This document shows, piece by piece, positions 16,892 to 24,800 of a DNA stretch of 40,199 nucleotides. Made by a program: the position numbers and the translations under genes. The notes beneath the pieces were generated by a model. The model worked only from the letters and a program-made list of their open reading frames with translations, had not been told where the DNA came from and searched no databases. Numbering within the stretch: position 1 is the stretch's first letter; each line of letters opens with the position of its first letter. This DNA is from Subtercola sp. (GTDB lineage Bacteria > Actinomycetota > Actinomycetes > Actinomycetales > Microbacteriaceae): the NCBI GenBank assembly GCA_025463765.1, contig JAODBC010000008.1, positions 1-40,199 of the forward strand. The letters are read 5' to 3'.

Positions 16892-18220
16892 CTACGCGGT
16901 GGCGGAATCGGCCGGAAGGCCCACAACGTGAGCGGGAACAGCGAGGTGCGTCACGGGCGCGACCGGGGACCCGGGTGCGACGCCGAACAGCGCCGAAAGC
17001 GCCGCGGTGAACGACTCGCCTTCACCCGCACGCGCGAGTTCACGAGCACGAACCGAGGGAGTGTGCAGCAGCACTCCGACGAGGTGCCGCAGGGCGGCCT
17101 CGGTCTCGGGGGTGTGGTCGCCGCGATCGTGGGCGCGGGTGATTTCGGCGTCGAGCACGTCGAAGAAGTGCGAGCGCAGCGCGACGACGGCCGGCGTGAC
17201 CGCGGCCTCGGTGCGTGCGGCGGTGAACTCGGCGGCGGCCTCGTCGACCATGGCCCGGGCGCTCTGGGTCGACGCGAATTCGTCGATGGGGGCGTGCAGG
17301 CTGATCGTCTCGAGGTCGAGCAGCTCGACGCCGGGCAGGTGCGCGACGGCGGCATCGACGTTTCGGGGCATACCGAGGTCGATCACGAGGCGGCGCTGCA
17401 GGGCATCCGCTGCCCGGCTGGCGGCGACGAAGTGCGAGCTGGTGAGAACGACGGTGGGTGACTGGCTGGCGGTGACGACGATGTCGCTGGCGGCGATGGT
17501 CTCGACCAGCCGGTCGTCGAAGACCTGGGCGATGTCGTGGCGCGCGGCGAACGGCGCAAGGCGCGCGGTGGGCGAGTAGACGGTCACGTCGGTGACGCCG
17601 CGCTCGTGCAGGGCGAGCAGGCTGACGCGGGCGTACTTTCCGGTACCCACGAGCAACACTCGGGCTTGCGCCCAGTCGGTGACGCGGCTCTCGGCGAGTT
17701 CGAGGGCGAGACGTACGAGAGAACGGCCCGCTGCACCGACTCCCGTTTTCGTCTTGACGTCGCGTGAGGTGTGGGATGCCCGCTGAAAGAGCCGCTCGAG
17801 AGCCGACGATGTGGTGCCTTCGACGCGTGCGGTCTGCAGTGCCCGGCGTACTTGGCCGGCGATCTCGTCTTCGCCGACGACCACGGATTCGAGCCCGCTC
17901 GACACCGAGAACAGGTGCTCGGCGACGGCATCGCCCGACAAGACCGTGACGGCGACATCGACGTCGGCCGGGTCGACATCAGAGGCGGCGCTCACGGCGT
18001 CGATGACCTCGCGGGCGGCGACGGCGCAGCCGGCGGTCAGTGGTTCGTCGACGTCGAGGTAGGCCTCGAAGCGGTTGCAGGTGGCCAGCAGCACGGCGCC
18101 CTGAATGAAATCGCTGTTCTCGACCAGAGAAGAAGCGACAGACGGTGCGCCGATAGACAGCTTCTCGAGAAGAGTGAAGCTCGCATTGCGATGGCTCGCA
18201 GTCAGGCAGATCAGCACCAA
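16892..18220 (-). CDS. hemA: Glutamyl-tRNA reductase
   Basis: A 442-residue NADPH-dependent glutamyl-tRNA reductase, the first committed step of C5-route tetrapyrrole synthesis (Glu-tRNA to glutamate-1-semialdehyde). The catalytic Cys is C48 in the invariant ATCNRFEAY. The segment [18 protein letters not shown] and the NADPH-binding LLVGTGKYA follow, then a C-terminal dimerisation helix region. A TTG at 18220 opens the frame; a GTG three nt later would give the usual [11 protein letters not shown]-terminus one residue in, so the exact start is uncertain. It is transcribed divergently from hemE, with only 84 nt between them. Its product is taken up by HemL, encoded at the far end of the locus. 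Confidence 0.96.
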   Translation of the reverse strand: MVLICLTASHRNASFTLLEKLSIGAPSVASSLVENSDFIQGAVLLATCNRFEAYLDVDEPLTAGCAVAAREVIDAVSAASDVDPADVDVAVTVLSGDAVAEHLFSVSSGLESVVVGEDEIAGQVRRALQTARVEGTTSSALERLFQRASHTSRDVKTKTGVGAAGRSLVRLALELAESRVTDWAQARVLLVGTGKYARVSLLALHERGVTDVTVYSPTARLAPFAARHDIAQVFDDRLVETIAASDIVVTASQSPTVVLTSSHFVAASRAADALQRRLVIDLGMPRNVDAAVAHLPGVELLDLETISLHAPIDEFASTQSARAMVDEAAAEFTAARTEAAVTPAVVALRSHFFDVLDAEITRAHDRGDHTPETEAALRHLVGVLLHTPSVRARELARAGEGESFTAALSALFGVAPGSPVAPVTHLAVPAHVVGLPADSATA

Positions 18221-18304
18221 CTCATACTAATAGCGTTTGCACGATCATTCGACCTGATGTAGAAGCACTCAGACTGGAACAGAAATGTTTGGCACACTAT
18301 AGGC
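18221..18304. promoter_or_regulatory. Divergent hemA/hemE promoter region
   Basis: This 84-nt spacer is visibly more AT-rich than its surroundings and must carry promoters for both arms of the heme locus. On the plus strand TATAGG (18298-18303) lies immediately before the hemE GTG. On the minus strand TATTAG/TAGTAT lies just upstream of the hemA start. Both candidate -10 boxes are so close to the start codons that very short or leaderless transcripts, or start codons slightly further in, are implied. No convincing -35 boxes are seen. Confidence 0.4.
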
Positions 18305-19519
18305 GTGACTTTAGACACAGCAGCCGCCACCGACCTTTCAGCGCTTCCCGAAACGCATCCGTTGCAGAGCGGCCGAACATCTGCAAGCCCGCTCGTCAGC
18401 ACCTACCAGGGAGTGCGCGGCGACGTGACGCCGGTGTGGTTCATGCGGCAGGCGGGGCGCTCGCTGCCCGAGTACCGCGAGCTGCGGGTGGGTACCGAGA
18501 TGCTCGATGCCTGCCTGAATCCGGAGCTGGCCAGCGAGATCACGCTGCAGCCGGTGCGTCGGCACGGGGTAGATGCGGCCATCTTCTTCAGTGACATCGT
18601 GGTGCCGATGAAGCTGGCCGGGGTCGATGTGAGCATCGTTGCGGGGCGGGGGCCTGTGCTCGCGCATCCGGTGCGTACGGCGGCGGATGTTCGTGCCCTC
18701 CCTGCTCTCGACGAAGCCGCGTTGGCGCCGATCTCCGAGGCGGTCGCGTTGACCGTCGCTGCCCTGGGTGACACGCCCCTCATCGGGTTCGCGGGGGCGC
18801 CCTTCACCCTGGCTGCGTATCTCGTCGAGGGTGGCCCGTCGAAGGATCATCTCGCCGCCCGCACCCTCATGCACTCCGACCCCGCGGCGTGGGCCGAGCT
18901 CATGGAATGGACCGCGACCATCACGGGTGCGTTCTTGCGCGCGCAGATACTCGCCGGGGCGAGCGCCGCGCAGCTGTTCGACTCCTGGGCCGGGGCGCTG
19001 TCGCTCGCGGATTACACCTCGAAGGTGGCCCCGGCGTCTGCTGCGGCGCTGTCGAGCGTGCACGGGTTGACGTACACCGCGGCGGGGTTCGGCGCGGCGG
19101 GTTTCGGCGCGGCGGAGTCGGCCGGTTCGAGCGACCCGGCTGGCCGCGGGGCAGGTGACCCGCAGGCGTCGCCGGTGACCACGCGTACGGTTCCGATCGT
19201 GCACTTCGGCGTCGGAACGGGCGAGCTGCTGAAGGCCATGCACGAGGTCGGCGCCGACGTGGTGGGCGTCGACTACCGCATCCCGCTCGATGTGGCCTCG
19301 CACCGGCTCGGGGGCGACGTCGTCGTGCAGGGCAACATCGACCCCGCTCTGCTCGCCGCTCCGTGGCCCGTGCTCGAGGCGCACGTTCGCGATGTGCTCG
19401 AGCGCGGAGCATCCGCCCCCGCCCATGTGCTGAACCTGGGTCACGGCGTTCCGCCGGAGACCGACCCGGCCGTGCTCACCCGTCTCGTCGAGTTCGTTCA
19501 CTCCAATCCGGTCGACTGA
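18305..19519 (+). CDS. hemE: Uroporphyrinogen III decarboxylase
   Basis: HemE removes four acetate carboxyls from uroporphyrinogen III to give coproporphyrinogen III in the cytoplasm. The invariant [14 protein letters not shown] is at about residues 45-58, with [31 protein letters not shown] and GNIDPALL further on. The GTG at 18305 is the start that gives a normal N-terminus. At 404 residues it is longer than usual (about 345-360). The excess is largely an Ala/Gly/Ser-rich insertion at about residues 258-293 beginning with tandem GFGAA pentapeptides, between the VHGLTY strand and VPIVHFGVG, where most family members have a short loop. First gene of the plus-strand heme operon, 42 nt before hemY. 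Confidence 0.95.
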   Translation: MTLDTAAATDLSALPETHPLQSGRTSASPLVSTYQGVRGDVTPVWFMRQAGRSLPEYRELRVGTEMLDACLNPELASEITLQPVRRHGVDAAIFFSDIVVPMKLAGVDVSIVAGRGPVLAHPVRTAADVRALPALDEAALAPISEAVALTVAALGDTPLIGFAGAPFTLAAYLVEGGPSKDHLAARTLMHSDPAAWAELMEWTATITGAFLRAQILAGASAAQLFDSWAGALSLADYTSKVAPASAAALSSVHGLTYTAAGFGAAGFGAAESAGSSDPAGRGAGDPQASPVTTRTVPIVHFGVGTGELLKAMHEVGADVVGVDYRIPLDVASHRLGGDVVVQGNIDPALLAAPWPVLEAHVRDVLERGASAPAHVLNLGHGVPPETDPAVLTRLVEFVHSNPVD

Positions 19520-19561
19520 CGTGCCTGCTGTCTGCCCCCTCTTCGCCCTACCGCGGGCCGC

Positions 19562-21292
19562 ATGCGTATGAGTACGCGCAGGAGCGTGGTGGTCGTCGGC
19601 GCAGGCGTCGGCGGGCTGGTGGCCGCGCGGGAGTTGGCGCGAAGCGGGCTCGCCGTGACGGTCATCGACGCGGCTGAGACCGCCGGGGGGTGCGTGGCGA
19701 CACATTCCGTTGCGGGCATACGTCTCGACAGCGGCGCCGAGAGCTTCGCGACGCGCGGCGGTACGGTGGCCGACTACCTGCGCGAACTGGGGCTCGGCGC
19801 CAGTCTGGTGACGCCGAACAGTCGTGGGGCGTGGTTGCAGCTGCAAGGAAAGGCCGCGCCGCTGCCCAAGAACACACTATTGGGCATCCCCGGGGTTCCG
19901 CTCGCGACCGATGTGCGGGTGATTCTGGGCTGGCCGGGAGCGTTCCGCGCGCAACTCGACCGAGTGCTGCCGTTCGTGCGCGTACGCAAAGAGGCCGACC
20001 TGGGCGACCTCGTGCGCCGCCGCATGGGCCGAAAGGTGCTCGACCGGCTGGTCGCTCCCGTCGTCTCCGGAGTGCACTCCGCGCACCCCGACGTCGTGGA
20101 TGTTCAGGCCGTCGCCCCCGGACTCACCACCGCCATGACGAACCAGGGCTCCCTCTCGGGTGCGGTGATGTCGCTGCTGGCGCGTCGCGGCCAGGGCCCC
20201 GCCCCAGCCGTCCCCGCCGCCGCTGCCGATTTCGCAGACGGTGGACGTTCGGCGCCTGCCGAGCCCCCCGGAGCCCGGCCGGCGCCCGGATCAGCGGTCG
20301 GCGGCATCGACGGAGGAATGTACCGTCTCGTCGAGGCCCTGGTCGCCGACTGCGAGCGTCTGGGTGTGAATCTGCAGTTCGGCGTCGGCGTCGAAAGCGT
20401 GCGCCGCGTCGAACTCTCTCATGCGGTTGCCGCAGACGAGAGTGTGTCGCCGGCTGCTTCGGGTGACACCGAAGCAGCCGAATGGATGACCGTGCTGACC
20501 GATGGCAGCGTGCTCGGTTCGCACGCGGTGATGATCGCGGCCGGCTTTCGTAGCGCCCTCGACCTGCTGCGAACGATCGCCGATATGGGGCCGAAGCCCA
20601 CCGTCGAGGCCCGCTTGAGCGGTGAGGCCCCGCTCGACACGCATCGAACCGACCTCGCAGCCCTCACCCGGGCCGAGGCGTGGCCCGGGTCGAGCGCGGT
20701 GACCCTCGCCACAATCGTGGTCGACTCCTCCGAACTCGATGCGGCACCGCGCGGCACCGGCGTGCTCGTCGCCGAAGACGTGACGAACGTCTCGGCGAAG
20801 GCGCTGACACACGCCACCGCGAAGTGGCCGTGGCTGGCGCGAAACGCGCAGCACGGCGACGCGCAGCATGGCGACGAACAGCACGGCGACGAACAGGGCG
20901 GCAGCACGGCGAGCACCCTGCCCGGCGCTGACCCGGCCGGCGCGAGGGCCGGGCATCCGCACCGCCACGTGCTGCGCCTCTCGTACGGCCGCGGCGGCCA
21001 GCCGGCTCCGCCCGTCAGCATCGCGCAGGCCCTGGCCGATGCGAGCACGTTGCTCGGGGTGCCGCTCGGTGAAGACCAGGTGCGCGGCTTCGCCCTCACC
21101 GACTGGCGTGACTCGCTCGCGTTCGCGACGGCCGGCCACCGCGCGCGGGTCGACGGGCTGGTCGAGGCGGTGCACGGGCATCCGGGGCTCGAGGTCTGCG
21201 GAGCCTGGATTTCGGGAACCGGACTGGCCTATGTCATCGATGGAGCACGCGTCAAGGCCCGGGGGCTCTCGCACCGGTTGGCCAGCTCATAG
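19562..21292 (+). CDS. hemY: Coproporphyrinogen III oxidase (CgoX/HemY type, often annotated protoporphyrinogen oxidase)
   Basis: An FAD-dependent oxidase converting coproporphyrinogen III to coproporphyrin III in the CPD pathway. The dinucleotide-binding VVVVGAGVGGLVAARELARSG at the N-terminus, the RLDSGAESFATRGG segment and the C-terminal GAWISGTGLAYVIDGA FAD-closing motif are clear. The presence of hemQ downstream supports the copro- rather than proto- substrate. At 576 residues it is about 90 longer than usual. Two low-complexity insertions explain this: about residues 210-246 (Ala/Pro-rich) and about 429-467, the second including three tandem QHGDx pentapeptides from 15-nt DNA repeats. 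Both flank recognisable core sequence, so they are likely surface loops. No frameshift is seen. Confidence 0.93.
   Translation: MRMSTRRSVVVVGAGVGGLVAARELARSGLAVTVIDAAETAGGCVATHSVAGIRLDSGAESFATRGGTVADYLRELGLGASLVTPNSRGAWLQLQGKAAPLPKNTLLGIPGVPLATDVRVILGWPGAFRAQLDRVLPFVRVRKEADLGDLVRRRMGRKVLDRLVAPVVSGVHSAHPDVVDVQAVAPGLTTAMTNQGSLSGAVMSLLARRGQGPAPAVPAAAADFADGGRSAPAEPPGARPAPGSAVGGIDGGMYRLVEALVADCERLGVNLQFGVGVESVRRVELSHAVAADESVSPAASGDTEAAEWMTVLTDGSVLGSHAVMIAAGFRSALDLLRTIADMGPKPTVEARLSGEAPLDTHRTDLAALTRAEAWPGSSAVTLATIVVDSSELDAAPRGTGVLVAEDVTNVSAKALTHATAKWPWLARNAQHGDAQHGDEQHGDEQGGSTASTLPGADPAGARAGHPHRHVLRLSYGRGGQPAPPVSIAQALADASTLLGVPLGEDQVRGFALTDWRDSLAFATAGHRARVDGLVEAVHGHPGLEVCGAWISGTGLAYVIDGARVKARGLSHRLASS
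20848..20893. repeat. 15-nt tandem repeat within hemY
   Basis: Three adjacent units of the form CAGCAyGGCGACGmr, beginning at about 20848, encode QHGDA, QHGDE and QHGDE, followed by a partial fourth unit. The repeat is in frame and sits inside the second low-complexity insertion of HemY. Confidence 0.85.
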
Positions 21293-21388
21293 GGCTACGA
21301 TTTATCTGGAGAGTTGGCGTCACCTCTACGGAGACGGCCCCTCTCGAAAGCGACACAACGAGCGACTCAACGAGTGATCGGAGTAATC

Positions 21389-21802
21389 ATGCGCGGAAAG
21401 CTGCTTTTCGTGGTCGGCCTGGGTGCGGGCTACGTTCTCGGAACGAGAGCCGGCCGCCAGCGGTACGAGCAGATCAAAGCCGGCGCCGACAAGGTCTGGT
21501 CGTCTCAGCCCGTGCAGGCCGGTGTGGGTCAGGTTCAGGGCTTCGCCAACCAGCAGGTCGACAAACTCTCGGGCAAGCTCGCCGATCAGATTCGTAAGGT
21601 GCTCGGTTCGCTGCTCGGTCTTGACAAGGGCAGCGTCGAGGTCACCGTGGTCGCCAAGCGCCCCGCGCGGCAGACGCCGACTGCGCCGCCGGCTCCGCCG
21701 ACGAACGGTGGCGCTGCGGCGACGAGTGGCAGCACCGCAGCAACCGGAATCGACGGCAGCGCGCCCTCTACTCCCCCGGTGTCGACCACGGTCGCCGAGT
21801 AA
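21389..21802 (+). CDS. YtxH-like small membrane-associated protein
   Basis: A 137-residue protein with a perfect GGAG Shine-Dalgarno sequence 5 nt before the ATG at 21389. The N-terminus RGKLLFVVGLGAGYVLGTRAGRQRYEQIK is one short membrane helix followed by a basic amphipathic stretch, typical of YtxH-like/DUF proteins of actinobacteria. The middle is helical, and the last about 50 residues are Pro/Ala/Thr/Ser-rich and disordered. It is the first of three small genes (with the holin-like and DUF3618 genes) placed between hemY and hemQ. A TACGAT box at 21296-21301, just beyond the hemY stop, could be an internal -10. The molecular function is unknown; membrane-envelope stress roles have been suggested for such families, but nothing here proves that. 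Confidence 0.75.
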   Translation: MRGKLLFVVGLGAGYVLGTRAGRQRYEQIKAGADKVWSSQPVQAGVGQVQGFANQQVDKLSGKLADQIRKVLGSLLGLDKGSVEVTVVAKRPARQTPTAPPAPPTNGGAAATSGSTAATGIDGSAPSTPPVSTTVAE

Positions 21803-21813
21803 CCGGCAGCGAC

Positions 21814-22302
21814 ATGGCTGACACGCGCAGTACCGACGTGGCCACTACGGGCCAGCCGAGCACCGCGGGTTCCGACACGCGCCGCACCCGCCCGCACACC
21901 GGCAACCCGAAGACCAAGCAATCGCTGGCCGAACTGGTCACCGCGCTGCCCGGATTGGTGACGGCTCTCGTCAAAGACGAGATCGCGCTGCTCAAGGCCG
22001 AGGTCATCAGCCGGGTCACCAAACTCGGCGTCGGCGCGGGTCTTATCGCGGCCGCGCTGTTCTTGCTCTTCTTCGTGTTCGCGGTACTGGTCGCGGCTGC
22101 CGTTCTCGGCATCGCCACTGCTCTGCCGGCCTGGCTTGCCGCCCTCATCGTGGCCGCCGGGCTCTTCGTCATCGCGGCGATTCTGATTCTCGTGGGCGTG
22201 CTCTCGATCAAACGTGGCATTCCACCGGTGCCAGAAGAGTCGATCACGAGCCTCAAGAAAGACCTGAACGCCGTCAAGGGACTGGGTGAGACGCATGAGT
22301 GA
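21814..22302 (+). CDS. Phage-holin-family (Holin_X/DUF1469-type) membrane protein
   Basis: A 162-residue protein. The N-terminal about 40 residues are polar and Thr-rich, then SLAELVTALPGLVTALVKDEIALLKAEV precedes two long transmembrane helices (about residues 68-95 and 103-130), followed by a short cytoplasmic tail. This LVKDEIALLKAE + two-helix layout is the actinobacterial Holin-X/DUF1469 pattern, which despite its name is chromosomal and not linked to phage lysis. It starts 11 nt after the YtxH-like gene and its stop overlaps the DUF3618 start, indicating one operon. The function is not known. Confidence 0.8.
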   Translation: MADTRSTDVATTGQPSTAGSDTRRTRPHTGNPKTKQSLAELVTALPGLVTALVKDEIALLKAEVISRVTKLGVGAGLIAAALFLLFFVFAVLVAAAVLGIATALPAWLAALIVAAGLFVIAAILILVGVLSIKRGIPPVPEESITSLKKDLNAVKGLGETHE

Positions 22303-22648
22303 CCACGAAGCACCACTCGACGCACCCCTCGGAGCAGCGGCGAAAGCCGGGGCCGCGGGGCTGAAGAAGAACCAGCCGCCGGCACCCGAGAAGCCCGTCG
22401 ACACGCGCACTCGCGACCAGATCAAGCTCGACGTGGTGAAGAACCGCAAAGACCTCTCTGACACGCTCGACGCCATCGAGTTCAAGCTGAACGTGCCCAA
22501 GCAGGCGCGATTCGCAGCAACACGAATCACCGACAAGTTCGAAGAACTCAAGCGGGAGAATCCCGCCGTTCTCGTCGCCGGGGCTGCCGCTGCTGCGGCG
22601 GTACTGGGCGGCGTTGTGTGGCTGGGCATCCGCGCCGTTCGGCGCTGA
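22295..22648 (+). CDS. DUF3618 domain protein
   Basis: A 117-residue protein. The core RTRDQIKLDVVKNRKDLSDTLDAIEFKLNVPKQ, with a single C-terminal membrane helix (VLVAGAAAAAAVLGGVVWLGI) and an RAVRR end, is the DUF3618 signature. The ATG at 22295 overlaps the holin-like gene, favouring it over an upstream GTG at 22286. This family commonly sits with YtxH-like and holin-like proteins in actinobacteria, suggesting a shared membrane-associated complex. The biochemical role is unknown. Next downstream is hemQ, 49 nt away. Confidence 0.82.
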   Translation: MSDHEAPLDAPLGAAAKAGAAGLKKNQPPAPEKPVDTRTRDQIKLDVVKNRKDLSDTLDAIEFKLNVPKQARFAATRITDKFEELKRENPAVLVAGAAAAAAVLGGVVWLGIRAVRR

Positions 22649-22697
22649 GCGCCTGACAACGGCTGGCAGGCGAGCCTGTCGGCCAAGAAAGAAGAAC

Positions 22698-23483
22698 ATG
22701 ACAGACCCGACTCCCGATCGGGCGTTCAGCCCCGCCGACTCGCACGATTCTGACGGAGCTGCACTGCAGCCGTCGTCGATCGCCTCGACCAGCGAACCTC
22801 TCGGCGACACCGTAACTGGCTACACGCTCTGGGCCGTCTTTCGCCGCAACCCCGGTTCGGCGCAGTTGTTCGACGGGTACGACGTTCCGTCGATCGTCGA
22901 AGAACTCGACGATGCCGTACTGAGCATCGAGAGCGAAGAGGTCACTCTGCGCGGCTGGTACGACGTGTCGGGCTTGCGCAGCGACGCCGACCTCATGGTG
23001 TGGATTCACGGGGAGACCCCCGAGACCCTGCAGTGGGCGCTGCGCCAGCTTCGGCGCACCGCGTTGCTCAAGGGTCTGCTTCCGGTGTGGAATGCCATGG
23101 GCGTGCACCGCGACGCCGAGTTCAACAAGCGCCACATGCCCTCGTTCATGCTCGGCAAACCGCCGCAGGGCTGGGTCACGGTGTATCCGTTCGTGCGCTC
23201 GTACGAGTGGTACCTGCTGCCCGAGGCAGAGCGCAGCCAGATGCTGCGCGACCACGGTATGAAGGGTGCCGCATTCCGCACCACGCTGGCCAATACCGTC
23301 GCCAGCTTCGCGCTCGGCGACTACGAGTGGATTCTCGCCCTCGAAGACGACGACCTGCTGAACCTCGTCGACATGATGCGTGATCTCAGACAGACGGATG
23401 CTCGGCGGCACGTTCGCGAAGAAGTACCGTTCTTCACCGGGCGCCGCATCGGCACCGCCGAAATCGTGGAGGTGCTGCAGTGA
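22698..23483 (+). CDS. hemQ: Coproheme decarboxylase (HemQ/ChdC)
   Basis: A 261-residue chlorite-dismutase-like protein that oxidatively decarboxylates coproheme III to heme b with hydrogen peroxide, the last CPD step. It has the GYTLWAVFRR start of the ferredoxin-like fold, the FNKRHMPSFMLGKPP region, the YPFVRSYEWYLLP segment that carries the catalytic Tyr region of ChdC, the RSQMLRDHGMKG segment with the proximal heme His, and the EWILALEDDDLLNLVDMMRDLR ending. The start at 22698 follows a GAAAGAAG-rich ribosome binding region; the first about 35 residues are a polar extension. The stop overlaps the hemH GTG by 4 nt, so the two are probably translationally coupled. Its presence identifies the CPD branch. 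Confidence 0.95.
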   Translation: MTDPTPDRAFSPADSHDSDGAALQPSSIASTSEPLGDTVTGYTLWAVFRRNPGSAQLFDGYDVPSIVEELDDAVLSIESEEVTLRGWYDVSGLRSDADLMVWIHGETPETLQWALRQLRRTALLKGLLPVWNAMGVHRDAEFNKRHMPSFMLGKPPQGWVTVYPFVRSYEWYLLPEAERSQMLRDHGMKGAAFRTTLANTVASFALGDYEWILALEDDDLLNLVDMMRDLRQTDARRHVREEVPFFTGRRIGTAEIVEVLQ

Positions 23484-24760
23484 GCGATCTGCCCGGCGTG
23501 GCCGACACCGCAATTACTGCCGCTCCCGCCTTCGCCACAGCGCAGACACCGGCCGAGGCGGTGGAGGCAGAGCAATCGGGCGAACTCGTTCGCGGCGCTA
23601 CCGCCGCAGCGGCGTCGGGCCCCGAGCACGTCGAGGTGCCGACCGCCTACGACGCGATTCTGCTCGCCTCCTTCGGCGGCCCCGAGGGCCAAGACGACGT
23701 CATCCCGTTTCTGCGCAACGTGACGCGCGGCCGCGGAATACCCGACGAGCGTCTCGAAGAGGTCGCTCACCATTACCGGGCGTTCGGCGGGGTCAGCCCC
23801 ATCAACGAGCAGAACCGCGAGCTGAAGGCCGCCCTCGAGGCCGAGCTCGCGTCGCGCGGCATCGACCTGCCCGTGCTCTGGGGCAACCGCAACTGGGCGC
23901 CGTATCTGCCGGCTGCGCTGACCGAGGCGCACGAGCGCGGCTTCACCAAGATCATCGCCATCGGCACGAGCGCTTACAGCTCCTATTCGAGCTGCCGACA
24001 GTATCGCGAAGACTACGCAAAGGCGCTCGACGAGACCGGGCTGAACGGTGTGCTGCAGATCGACAAGGTGCGGCAGTTCTTCGATCACCCCGGATTCGTC
24101 TCGCCGTTCATCGACGGGGTCGCTGCGGCCTTCGACGAAATCGAACAGGCCGTGCCCGGCATCGACCTGGCAGCGGAAGTCGAGGTGCTGTTCTCGACAC
24201 ACTCCATTCCGATGGCCGATGCCGATCGCAGCGGGCCGCCCGAGCGCGGGTTCGGCGAGGGCGGGGCCTACGAGGCTCAGCACCGGGCGGTGGCCGAGGT
24301 GGTGATGGCGGCCGTGGGTGCTGGGCGGGCATCCGCTGCCGCCCTGCCGGAGTGGCAGCTGGTGTTCCAGTCGCGCAGCGGGCCGCCCACGCAGCCCTGG
24401 CTCGAGCCCGACGTGAATGACGTCATCGCCGAGCTGCCGGCATGCGGCATTCGTGCCGTCGTGATCGTGCCGCTCGGTTTTGTGAGCGACCACATGGAGG
24501 TGAAGTGGGATCTCGACCGCGAGGCCACCGACACCGCAGCAGATAACGATTTGTACAGTGTTCGCGTACCGACGCCCGGAGTGCACCGCGAGTACGTCAG
24601 CGGCCTGATTGACTTGGTTCTCGAACGAGTGAACGGCGTGCCCACCGCCGAACGCCCCGCTCTCACGGCCCTCGGTCCGTGGTACGACGTCTGCCGCTCG
24701 GGCTGCTGCGAGAACGTTCGTCTCGGCTTCAAACCGGCACTCGCGGGGCTGACCCCGTAG
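23480..24760 (+). CDS. hemH: Coproporphyrin III ferrochelatase (CpfC/HemH)
   Basis: A 426-residue ferrochelatase inserting Fe2+ into coproporphyrin III. The core begins DAILLASFGGPEGQDDV. The metal-binding His is H241 (STHSIPM) and the conserved Glu is E340 (SDHMEVKWD). Cys at 172 (SSCRQY) and at 405, 409 and 410 (CRSGCC) are positioned like the [2Fe-2S] ligands known in actinobacterial ferrochelatases, although the C-terminal spacing C-x3-CC is unusually tight. The GTG start overlaps hemQ (GTGA) and has GGAGG 7 nt upstream, so the Ala-rich N-terminal extension of about 50 residues appears to be translated. It may be a disordered tail or tether. Confidence 0.95.
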   Translation: MSDLPGVADTAITAAPAFATAQTPAEAVEAEQSGELVRGATAAAASGPEHVEVPTAYDAILLASFGGPEGQDDVIPFLRNVTRGRGIPDERLEEVAHHYRAFGGVSPINEQNRELKAALEAELASRGIDLPVLWGNRNWAPYLPAALTEAHERGFTKIIAIGTSAYSSYSSCRQYREDYAKALDETGLNGVLQIDKVRQFFDHPGFVSPFIDGVAAAFDEIEQAVPGIDLAAEVEVLFSTHSIPMADADRSGPPERGFGEGGAYEAQHRAVAEVVMAAVGAGRASAAALPEWQLVFQSRSGPPTQPWLEPDVNDVIAELPACGIRAVVIVPLGFVSDHMEVKWDLDREATDTAADNDLYSVRVPTPGVHREYVSGLIDLVLERVNGVPTAERPALTALGPWYDVCRSGCCENVRLGFKPALAGLTP

Positions 24761-24800
24761 GCTCTACAGATTTGCACCTCAACCGAATCGCTCGAAAGTC

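Noticed and set aside
18338..19846. 502-codon minus-strand frame opposite hemE
   Set aside because: The plus strand encodes invariant HemE motifs; the antisense peptide is Arg/Gly/His-rich with no recognisable domain.
21814..22302. Holin-like gene as evidence of a prophage
   Set aside because: No other phage genes are nearby; this family with YtxH-like and DUF3618 partners is a chromosomal actinobacterial set.
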